From the NCBI GenBank assembly GCA_014379595.1, contig JACMLM010000035.1, forward strand, positions 248,001 through 312,000: a stretch of 64,000 bases of DNA, in the 5' to 3' direction. The notes beneath the pieces are model-generated. The model was given only the letters and a program-made list of their open reading frames with translations. It searched no databases and was not told the DNA's origin. This DNA is from Anaerolineales bacterium. GTDB lineage: Bacteria > Chloroflexota > Anaerolineae > Anaerolineales > Villigracilaceae. Positions 16,493 to 23,927 of the stretch are shown piece after piece; the first letter of the stretch is position 1, and each line of letters begins with the position of its first letter. The translations under genes were made by a program, and so were the position numbers.

Positions 16493-16506
16493 GTACAAAT
16501 CCAATT

Positions 16507-19500
16507 TTATGCGGATTTTGATTCTTTCGGTTGTGTCAGGGGAATCTGCAAATAAAATGTACTGCCCTTGCCCAATTCACTATCGACCCACACACGGCCG
16601 CCATGATTGGTTGCGATGGAGTGGACAATGGCAAGCCCCAGACCCGAACCGGGCTGTATACGTGTTTCACGTTGCTTACCTCGATAGAATTTTTCGAACA
16701 GACGAGGCAGATCGTCTGGTGCTATGCCCGGGCCAGAATCTGCCACTGAGAAGGTTAAATAACCTGGCTGTGAAAGCGTGCGAACAATCACACGGCCGCC
16801 ATCAGGGGTATATTTAATGGCATTCTCCACAAGGTTATACACGGCCTGATTTAAAAGTGCCTCATCTGCTTCTACTGCATCGGGCATATCCTTGGGAAGT
16901 TCCAGGCTTAGCTCAATATTTTTGTGTGTTGCTTGCAATTGCAGTGTACTTGTCACACGCTCAATGATATCCAAAACTGTCACGTGCTCAACCTGAAGCC
17001 CCACACCGATCTCAATACGTCCAAGGTCAAGCAGGTTGTTAACCAAGCGGGACATATTCTCCACACCGGAAATGATCTTCTTCACATAGCCTTGCTGCTG
17101 TTCATTTAGTTCGCCGACCATTTCAAGCATGGTGGCATAACCGCGCATAAGAGTAAGAGGCGAACGCAAGTCGTGACTAACTGTTGCCACGAACTCTGAT
17201 TTCATTGAATCCAATTCCTTGAAATGCGTTATATCGCGCATGATACATACACGCCCGATCTGCCGTCCTTCCACCATCACAGAAGATGCTGTTGCAAGAT
17301 ATGTACGTTTATCTTCCATTACGAGTTCAGTGGATTGATTTTCTGTGGTTGTGCTTTGTAATAAGGCAAGCAAAGGTCTAAGCTTCACAACCTTTTCGGT
17401 TTTCATTCCGATATCAGTACTCTTTTTCTCGCTTTGACCCAAAGCAACTACCGCCGCACGATTCGTCAACAGCAGCCGATTGCGATGATCCGTTACCAGG
17501 ACTGGGTCAGGCGTGGAATTGAGAATTGCTTCCAACTGACGGCGTGAGGCTTCCACATTCAAGAATAAATGTGCATTTGCAACTGCCAAGGCAGCCTGAC
17601 CTGTTAACGTAGTAACAAAACGGATATCTGAATCAGAGAACAAGCGCGGCTGTTCAAAGCCTGCCCATACCACACCGTAATAACGATTCTCATGCCGTAA
17701 TGCCACCGCCAATAACGCAAGAGGCTGAGCTAGTTTGGGGTCAAAATCCAATTCGCGCGAACGGCTGAGGTTGGGCAACACAATTTTTTCCTGACTCTGA
17801 GCCAGCGCAAGGATCTGGTCATCGAGATGGGCATATATATCCTGACCTGATGCATAGCGGGAAGGCAGTTCAACAAACGTTTCAGGAAATATACTTGGAG
17901 AAAGCACCACACGTACTGAATTAGCGCCTGTGGAAGATAAGATGGCGTCCAATACAGGTTTGACAGCATCCTGCATTTCCAAGCTCGAAGCCACATCCTG
18001 ACTCACACGTAAAAGACTATTGATTTCTTCGAGGCGCCCCTGCAAACTGGAACGCATTTTTTCAAATGCACCGCGCAATTGACCGACTTCATCCACGCCA
18101 TCCACTTGAAGAGGATGATCAAGATTACCCTGTGACATGCGATTGGCTTCCGCAGCAAGGCTCTGCAGCGAACCCGTTACAACTCTCAGCCCAACACGCA
18201 AAATGATCAATGCTACCAATGCCAGAAAAATGATCATCAGCGAAAGCGGCATGGCAATATTCAATGCAAGCTGCTGTGCCTGTTGCGCGGGGATGGTTAA
18301 TACAACGGCCCACGGACGCCCGATCACAGGCTGATAATAAACGAGTTGCCGTGTGCCATCTGTAGCGGTGTCATCATAAAAGATAGGTTCCGTTCCACGT
18401 TGACCGTTATATGCAGTTACCAGTTGAGTAGTGTCCGAATGATAGATGATGCGGCCATCCTCATCCAGTAAAAGGCCGGTGCCGCCGAGGTCTTTCATAT
18501 TATTGATACTTTCGATCAACGGAAAAGTAAGCGGATTCGTGACAAGCGTGGTGCGCCCAATCAACACGCGCTGAACTTGATTTGAAGAATCCAGAATATT
18601 TACGAGAAAAGAAACTTTTGCAGAATCAGTCACAGATAAAGGTGGAATCGAATATATCTGCGTGAGTACACCGCTTGAAGCCAAAGCCAGACCAGTATTT
18701 TCAGATGGATTCAAAGTAAAGCCGGCTTTCGCAGTTTCGGGATACCCCGCTAACAGTTCATGTGTGTCTGCATCCAGTACAAAAAATTGATCAAAGTATG
18801 GCACAGCCTGAATACGTAAACCGATAATAGATGTTAACTCGTCGCCTGTGGCATCCAACATACGCGGCTCAGAAGCCAACTGCACAGCAAGGTTCTGCCC
18901 AGTTTCAAGAAAGAATGGCACGCTTTGTGCTGCTGATTCCCCGGCACTGGATAGGCGATCTTCCAGCATCTCGCGTGCAGCACGACCAGCCACTATCCAA
19001 TCTCCGATCAATAAAGTTAAAAGTAAAAGAGCAATGAATGTACTTACTGCAAAGATAAAGCGTGCTTCGAGACTCTTCTCGCTTGGCGAAGGCTGCAGCG
19101 GTTGTTTGCTGCCCCACATGACAGAAGATGCCGAAGAAACGATCTGTGCCACAATGCCGGCAATCAGCATTTCGCCGCCAAAGGCAAGAGTGACAATACC
19201 CGCATTGCTTAATGCAAAATCCAAACGCGCAGTGGCAGGGATGTTCATACCCCACTGGGTAAACAAAGCACTAATTATATAAAACAAAATATGGAACGGG
19301 ATCAATAACAGCGCACCCACAAGCGGCTGACGCAATAATGCATAAGCCCGCGTGCGGTATCGCTGGCGCATATTTGTTGCGAACCATGCTCCCATTAAAG
19401 CAAGTTCAAGAATGGAGAAGAGAGAATATGTATCCCAGACGCCGCGTAAAACTCCTGCCAATGCGCCAAGTACAGCTGCACCTATTGGCCCAATCAAACC

Positions 19501-19812
19501 TCCAGCCAACAGCCAGGGAATGGCAGAAAAAATCATCAGCGCCGAACCCGGTGCATCGGCCGGTAAGCCGGGCAAAGGTCGGGCTGATGCAGATGAAAGT
19601 CTTAGTCCAATAAATAAGCTGGTAGCGGGGATCAAAATCAAAAAGAAAAGAAAAAATCCCCACTCACGTCTCTTCCACGCTGGCTGATATACGCGCCAAT
19701 GGATCAACAAATAAACCAGCATCCCCAACAATAATGCCCACACCACCCAGCCTGCAAGTGTTGGCGGCGCGGGGAATGGGATGCTTGCAAGAAGTGTAAA
19801 AAGAAAATCCAT
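16507..19812 (-). CDS. Multidomain membrane sensor histidine kinase
   Basis: An 1101-residue hybrid-sensing kinase without receiver domain. Order: about six or seven N-terminal helices (1-250), a further helix (~260-280), an extracytoplasmic Cache-like region (~285-540), a helix (~545-570), HAMP (~570-625), GAF (~650-790), PAS (~800-860), HisKA with phospho-acceptor His880 (TVSHDLRSP), and HATPase with N box (NAIKYTP) and G boxes (DSGPGIA, GSGLGLA). The start is M at 19812: TATAAT ends 7 nt upstream, and an upstream TTG (19842) would place that promoter inside the gene. No response regulator adjoins, so its partner is elsewhere. Ligand unknown; the cytoplasmic GAF/PAS pair suggests more than one input. 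Confidence 0.9.
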   Translation of the reverse strand: MDFLFTLLASIPFPAPPTLAGWVVWALLLGMLVYLLIHWRVYQPAWKRREWGFFLFFLILIPATSLFIGLRLSSASARPLPGLPADAPGSALMIFSAIPWLLAGGLIGPIGAAVLGALAGVLRGVWDTYSLFSILELALMGAWFATNMRQRYRTRAYALLRQPLVGALLLIPFHILFYIISALFTQWGMNIPATARLDFALSNAGIVTLAFGGEMLIAGIVAQIVSSASSVMWGSKQPLQPSPSEKSLEARFIFAVSTFIALLLLTLLIGDWIVAGRAAREMLEDRLSSAGESAAQSVPFFLETGQNLAVQLASEPRMLDATGDELTSIIGLRIQAVPYFDQFFVLDADTHELLAGYPETAKAGFTLNPSENTGLALASSGVLTQIYSIPPLSVTDSAKVSFLVNILDSSNQVQRVLIGRTTLVTNPLTFPLIESINNMKDLGGTGLLLDEDGRIIYHSDTTQLVTAYNGQRGTEPIFYDDTATDGTRQLVYYQPVIGRPWAVVLTIPAQQAQQLALNIAMPLSLMIIFLALVALIILRVGLRVVTGSLQSLAAEANRMSQGNLDHPLQVDGVDEVGQLRGAFEKMRSSLQGRLEEINSLLRVSQDVASSLEMQDAVKPVLDAILSSTGANSVRVVLSPSIFPETFVELPSRYASGQDIYAHLDDQILALAQSQEKIVLPNLSRSRELDFDPKLAQPLALLAVALRHENRYYGVVWAGFEQPRLFSDSDIRFVTTLTGQAALAVANAHLFLNVEASRRQLEAILNSTPDPVLVTDHRNRLLLTNRAAVVALGQSEKKSTDIGMKTEKVVKLRPLLALLQSTTTENQSTELVMEDKRTYLATASSVMVEGRQIGRVCIMRDITHFKELDSMKSEFVATVSHDLRSPLTLMRGYATMLEMVGELNEQQQGYVKKIISGVENMSRLVNNLLDLGRIEIGVGLQVEHVTVLDIIERVTSTLQLQATHKNIELSLELPKDMPDAVEADEALLNQAVYNLVENAIKYTPDGGRVIVRTLSQPGYLTFSVADSGPGIAPDDLPRLFEKFYRGKQRETRIQPGSGLGLAIVHSIATNHGGRVWVDSELGKGSTFYLQIPLTQPKESKSA

Positions 19813-19819
19813 TTGTTGA

Positions 19820-19825
19820 ATTATA
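19820..19825 (-). promoter_or_regulatory. -10 element abutting sensor-kinase start
   Basis: Perfect TATAAT on the minus strand ends 7 nt before ATG 19812 in a 39-nt gap. There is no ribosome site. It implies a leaderless kinase mRNA started independently of the upstream acyltransferase gene. Confidence 0.55.
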
Positions 19826-19851
19826 GCGCTAATTAATTGCAAAATTCCTTG

Positions 19852-20565
19852 TTAAGAGGAATATGCGCCGTGATATTTTTCTGGAAGCAGACTCGCCAGC
19901 TCCTGCATGATCTGATGTGTACCTTGAGTCACCGTTTCATGCCGCCCTTCAACCTGCTCATTCAACCTGAATATTTTCCCCGCTTTGACATGCACGCGCG
20001 CGCGTCGAAATCTTTTCATTTGCCCATATACATTTTCATTTTCAGTGCCAGTAATGGCAATTGGCAGGATCGCTGCGCCAGACTTATAGGCAAGAAAAGC
20101 TGCACCGCCGGTGCCTTCTTCCAGTGCACCGGTGAGCGAATATCTGCCTTCAGGTGCAATAACAATAATTCTTCCTTCGGCAAAACCTTTTAATGCGGCG
20201 CGTAAGGCACGTGTATCCGCCTGACCACGATGTAACCAGATGATGCCGTACCAATCCATTAATTTTCCAAGAATGGGAACATCATACAATTCGATCTTGC
20301 CCAGCGCATCAGGAGGAAAAGGAAATGTTGAGATCAAGGCAGGCACATCTGAATCCCCAAGATGATTAATGACCACTAACAGAGGTCCTTTACTGGGAAG
20401 ATTTTCCATTCCCTCTGATGTAACGTTCAAACAAATTTTTGCTATAAGTTTCATCAAGCCAAGTGCAAAAGCTCGAAAAGCGCGGCGGACACGTGTTATC
20501 TCTGGCAGGCGCACCAACGCAGGCCGCCATACTTCGCTCACTGGTTTGGATAGAGGCTCAGTCAT
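19852..20565 (-). CDS. PlsC-type 1-acylglycerol-3-phosphate acyltransferase
   Basis: A 237-residue LPLAT-fold acyltransferase. Motif I N-H-x4-D (NHLGDSD) holds the catalytic His/Asp; motif III EGRYSLTG binds the phosphate. Such enzymes acylate lysophosphatidic acid or related lysolipids at the membrane. The next upstream gene (20586) is a paralogue, so the two may perform different positions or acceptors in phospholipid synthesis. A 20-nt gap separates them. A cytidylate kinase lies upstream, as often seen in bacterial genomes. Exact acceptor is not predictable. Confidence 0.88.
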   Translation of the reverse strand: MTEPLSKPVSEVWRPALVRLPEITRVRRAFRAFALGLMKLIAKICLNVTSEGMENLPSKGPLLVVINHLGDSDVPALISTFPFPPDALGKIELYDVPILGKLMDWYGIIWLHRGQADTRALRAALKGFAEGRIIVIAPEGRYSLTGALEEGTGGAAFLAYKSGAAILPIAITGTENENVYGQMKRFRRARVHVKAGKIFRLNEQVEGRHETVTQGTHQIMQELASLLPEKYHGAYSS

Positions 20566-20585
20566 TTATTTGTGACACTCATTTG

Positions 20586-21278
20586 TTAAATGGTAAGTGC
20601 CTGCCCCGCATAGACGCCGTGATATTCTTCAGGTAAAAGCCCGGCAATATAACGCATGACAAGGTCGGCATTCTTCTGTCTTGCATCTCTGCGTTCTGCA
20701 CCTTTCTCGTTCATTTGTGCAAAATGAATGGGTTTGCCAATTCGCATTTCAAGTTGAGGCCTTTCTCCACGTTTCGCGCGCTGCCAAAAATCATCAGTCG
20801 TGCCTACAAGCCCAACAGGAATAACAGGAACTTGAGCATGTTCGATAATATAGCCGATACCCGGCATGGCCCGTTTCATGGCTAACTCATGTGAACGTCC
20901 GCCTTCGGGGGCAATAACCAAGGGCCTGCCCATCTTCAAAATTGCCAAAATCTTCTCGAGTAATACGCGATCATAATCGCCGCGATGGACTGGGATGACG
21001 CCATACATCGAAAGGAGAGTTCCCTGTCCTTTTTTCTCGAACACATCTGCTGCGCCAATGGCTTCAGATTGTTCAGGCCAGAAACAAAGGACAAGCGGCG
21101 GATCAAAGATCGAAATGTGATTCATGGCGATCACATAAGGTTTGCCAAGTGGAACATTTTCTTTTCCCACAACTTTTATACGCCCCAAAATGCGGAATAA
21201 TATACCAACACCAAAACGCAAACCAGTACGATTTAATTTTATGTGGAAGGGGACACTATAGTTTTTTGTTGACATCAT
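20586..21278 (-). CDS. PlsC-type acyltransferase (paralogue)
   Basis: A 230-residue LPLAT-family protein with motif I NHISIFD (N-H-x4-D) and motif III EGGRSHE. The C-terminal EEYHGVYAG resembles the LPEKYHGAYSS end of the neighbour at 19852, supporting common origin. The start has tandem ATGs (21278 and 21275) without a clear ribosome site. It lies directly after the terminator hairpin that follows cmk, so it probably has its own promoter or depends on read-through. Confidence 0.88.
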   Translation of the reverse strand: MMSTKNYSVPFHIKLNRTGLRFGVGILFRILGRIKVVGKENVPLGKPYVIAMNHISIFDPPLVLCFWPEQSEAIGAADVFEKKGQGTLLSMYGVIPVHRGDYDRVLLEKILAILKMGRPLVIAPEGGRSHELAMKRAMPGIGYIIEHAQVPVIPVGLVGTTDDFWQRAKRGERPQLEMRIGKPIHFAQMNEKGAERRDARQKNADLVMRYIAGLLPEEYHGVYAGQALTI

Positions 21279-21286
21279 TCATTCAT

Positions 21287-21320
21287 AAAAAATGCTCTTG
21301 CTGCTATTTCTGCAAGAGCA
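21287..21320 (-). terminator. Intrinsic terminator after cmk
   Basis: Read on the minus strand, TGCTCTTGC and GCAAGAGCA form a 9-bp stem followed immediately by TTTTTT. It ends 8 nt before the next acyltransferase ATG, so it could also act as an attenuator for that gene. Confidence 0.85.
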
Positions 21321-21328
21321 AAGATATA

Positions 21329-22012
21329 TTATTTACATAATTCCAAGACACTCTCAAAGACTTTATCAGCATCTATCTTATCTGAATTGATAATGACTGC
21401 GTCTTCCGCCGGGCGTAGGGGTGCAACCGCACGGGTGGAATCAACGTGGTCACGTTCGATCATTTTCTTGAGAATCTCGTCATAATCGGCTTTGTCACCG
21501 CGTGCAGTGACCTCGTTATATCTGCGTTTGGCACGTTCCTCTGCGCTTGCATCCAAATAGACTTTTATATCTGCTTCAGGTAAAACCACTGTGCCAATGT
21601 CACGTCCAACCATTACTACTTTGCCGCGCAAACCAATACGGCGCTGCTGCTCAGATAATGCCTGGCGCACACCGGAATATGCGGATACCACAGAAACGTT
21701 TGCATCCACATCATCACCGCGCATATCCCAGGTGACATCTTTGTCGCCAATCAGCACATCACAGCCACGGCCGTCATTTTTTGATGGAGGCCGAATATCG
21801 ATTTGTGCTTTTTGTGCAAGGGCGGTGATCGTTGCTTCGTCACGCAGATCCATATCATGTTGAAGTGCGATCCATGTAATAGCGCGATACATTACACCGG
21901 TATCAAAGAAAAGATAACCAAGTGTGTCGGCAAGTCTTCGCCCAAGCGTGGTTTTGCCCGATGCAGCAGGGCCGTCAAGTGCGATGATGGAGGCGGGAAT
22001 ATTTTTTGTCAT
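21329..22012 (-). CDS. cmk: Cytidylate kinase
   Basis: A 227-residue nucleoside monophosphate kinase that phosphorylates CMP and dCMP. P-loop GPAASGKTT (14-22), the CMP-binding region FFDTGVMYRA, the insert-domain GRDIGTVV and the lid RAKRRYNE are all present; the length is normal. It follows the Agl23-like gene after a 72-nt gap and is closed by a clear terminator. ATG 22012 has no strong ribosome site; the preceding DNA is A/T-rich. Confidence 0.95.
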   Translation of the reverse strand: MTKNIPASIIALDGPAASGKTTLGRRLADTLGYLFFDTGVMYRAITWIALQHDMDLRDEATITALAQKAQIDIRPPSKNDGRGCDVLIGDKDVTWDMRGDDVDANVSVVSAYSGVRQALSEQQRRIGLRGKVVMVGRDIGTVVLPEADIKVYLDASAEERAKRRYNEVTARGDKADYDEILKKMIERDHVDSTRAVAPLRPAEDAVIINSDKIDADKVFESVLELCK

Positions 22013-22084
22013 ATTTTTTATTTTCTTAAGCCTGGATGCATCAGCAGTACAACTGCTGGTGGAACTATGAATAAAGATGATGAA

Positions 22085-23857
22085 CTAAGGAGTTGTTACT
22101 TCAGGCACAGAGTCAATGAAGAGATCATCGCGTGCCCAAAGGATAATTGTCTCGCCAGACTGGGGCATTTCACGCAAGGTGATCCATCGAATCCAATCAT
22201 TGGGCAAGGTTTCATTCCACATGGGGGTTTGTCTCCAGTTGAAATCCTGCCCTCGATAAGCAGAGACAAGTACCGGGTCCGTTTGAATCGAGGTGACAAC
22301 TAAAGATGGCGAAGTGGATATATCCAAAGCTTCAACAACACTCACGTGATGCGCACGTAATGTCCATTCAAGTGCGGGAGAATCCAGGCCAACAATGATC
22401 ACAGGTGCAGAAAAATCATCTCCGGTACCCCATTCAGAAAGATCACGTACTGTGGATTCTAAAAGATGCGCTTGCATGGGAATGGATGGAGACCACCATA
22501 ATTCCGGGAAGGCTAATCCGCGCAAGCCTGCAGAACCCAGTGTGCCGCCAAATCCCAACACACCTAACGCGAGTGCCAATCCCAACACGCCACCGAGACG
22601 TGCAATACGCATTGACCAGCCCGCTGCAACCAGCAACAGACTCAACACGAGCAGAAATAAAGCACCAATAAAAAGCCAATAACGCGTGACATATTCGCGC
22701 GTATCTGATGGAATCCACACCATGCCTGAGAAATCAAGCCATGCAAAGACCCAAATAAATGCGGTTAGGAAAATAACACCACCTACCTCGTTTCGTTCTT
22801 CAGGCAGGATATCAACATTGCGCACAAGTTCTAATGCGGCTAATACACAAAGTGGAACGAGCACCCAGGCGAGATCAGTTACCTGACGTGATGGAATAAA
22901 TACTGCAAGCAATAAAGAGACGAGAAACCAGATGCTCAACGGAATGATGAGCGTGCTTCCTCTACGCCAGCCGCGAATGATGACGAGCAATGCAAGTAAA
23001 AACGTCAACGGTTGATAGACAAGAAGAGAGAGAAACAATCTGTTTGGGGGAACATCTGAAGTAATTAACCAACTGTTGATAAAAGCAGGGATGGAAGCTA
23101 ATGCGGCACTTATTCCATTGGGTGCAATGAAGAAGAGCGTGCCTGCAGTGATGAAAGTAATTATGAAAGGCAGGAGAGCCGAACGGAGAGTAGTTCGATA
23201 ATCGGTAATTGGTGATTCGTGATACGGAATATGTGATGCGTAATCGGTAGTTGTTGAATCGGTTGAGATGGTTTCAAGATCGGTGGCAGGTTTGGATGAG
23301 CGGCGGAGTTGCAATCCCTGATTGATCGCCCATGTGATTCCAAGGCCGAGAATGCCAGTCCAGATGGATGGTCCGCTCAGGAGGGCGAGGGCAGCGAAGA
23401 AGCCTGCAAGGCTCGGTTTGTTTCTAGAAAAGAATCCCCATGCGAAGATCAGAAATGTGATCGCTAATATCGGACTCGCTACCTGACGAGATAGGGCGGT
23501 AAGGCCGGGGTCTAGAGCAATGAAAAAGGCGAGAATCAGGCCCGGGCGGGGTTTGATCCGTTCAAATAAAAGAGGCGCAAAGACAAGCACACTACCTGCA
23601 AAAGCAGATATTAATCGTGCAAGGAAATCAGTCCCAGCTCCGTAAAGAAAAAATAAAATTGATGTGGAAAGGATGTAAAAAGGATGTGGGCTGAGCGTGG
23701 GCCTGAGGCCTTGTGCGAGATGAAGTGCCTGCAAGGCGGGTTCGGCTTCGACATCTGTAAGTGGCATTGAGCCGAGTTGGATAAAACGCAAGCCGAGGGC
23801 GATAAGAAAGGCCAACAGGTAGAGCCAGCCTTCGTTTTTGAAATGTCGGTAAGTCAT
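22085..23857 (-). CDS. Agl23/ArnT-like membrane glycosyltransferase (GT-C)
   Basis: A 590-residue polytopic protein with roughly twelve helices. The first periplasmic loop carries the acidic motif LTDVEAEPALQALHLAQG, the layout expected of GT-C enzymes that use lipid-linked sugars (PMT/ArnT/TIGR03663, now called Agl23). It should work on the outer face of the membrane. The C-terminal ~150 residues are soluble and extracytoplasmic. Residues ~197-222 are encoded by a heptanucleotide repeat tract and are unlike the rest (Ser/Thr/His/Tyr-rich). A TACAAT ends 7 nt before ATG 23857, with no ribosome site. It is grouped with the DUF2298 proteins, as is usual in Chloroflexota and some archaea. Confidence 0.8.
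   Translation of the reverse strand: MTYRHFKNEGWLYLLAFLIALGLRFIQLGSMPLTDVEAEPALQALHLAQGLRPTLSPHPFYILSTSILFFLYGAGTDFLARLISAFAGSVLVFAPLLFERIKPRPGLILAFFIALDPGLTALSRQVASPILAITFLIFAWGFFSRNKPSLAGFFAALALLSGPSIWTGILGLGITWAINQGLQLRRSSKPATDLETISTDSTTTDYASHIPYHESPITDYRTTLRSALLPFIITFITAGTLFFIAPNGISAALASIPAFINSWLITSDVPPNRLFLSLLVYQPLTFLLALLVIIRGWRRGSTLIIPLSIWFLVSLLLAVFIPSRQVTDLAWVLVPLCVLAALELVRNVDILPEERNEVGGVIFLTAFIWVFAWLDFSGMVWIPSDTREYVTRYWLFIGALFLLVLSLLLVAAGWSMRIARLGGVLGLALALGVLGFGGTLGSAGLRGLAFPELWWSPSIPMQAHLLESTVRDLSEWGTGDDFSAPVIIVGLDSPALEWTLRAHHVSVVEALDISTSPSLVVTSIQTDPVLVSAYRGQDFNWRQTPMWNETLPNDWIRWITLREMPQSGETIILWARDDLFIDSVPEVTTP
23191..23268. repeat. Heptanucleotide-period tract inside the Agl23-like gene
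   Basis: From 23199, ten consecutive 7-nt units follow one another without a break: TAATCGG, TAATTGG, TGATTCG, TGATACG, GAATATG, TGATGCG, TAATCGG, TAGTTGT, TGAATCG, GTTGAGA. The core is T-R-A-T-N-S-G. One unit (TAGTTCG) plus a single extra base precedes them. The frame stays open across it. Confidence 0.85.
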
Positions 23858-23864
23858 GGGCGCA

Positions 23865-23870
23865 ATTGTA
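23865..23870 (-). promoter_or_regulatory. -10 element abutting the Agl23-like gene start
   Basis: TACAAT on the minus strand, ending 7 nt before ATG 23857. No ribosome site lies between. Same geometry as at 36, 7991, 9349 and 19820. Confidence 0.5.
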
Positions 23871-23927
23871 ATCGGTTAAATTGAGTAGGTGAAAGTCGTT
23901 GATAGCTCAATGCGAGACGATATTTTG

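Noticed and set aside
16429-16506. Possible cyclic di-AMP (ydaO-type) riboswitch before the KimA-like gene
   Set aside because: The gap is 78 nt in total and shows only one simple hairpin; the riboswitch needs well over 100 nt and its conserved core is absent.
19813-19842. TTG start for the sensor kinase
   Set aside because: It would place a perfect TATAAT inside the gene and has no ribosome site; ATG 19812 is better.
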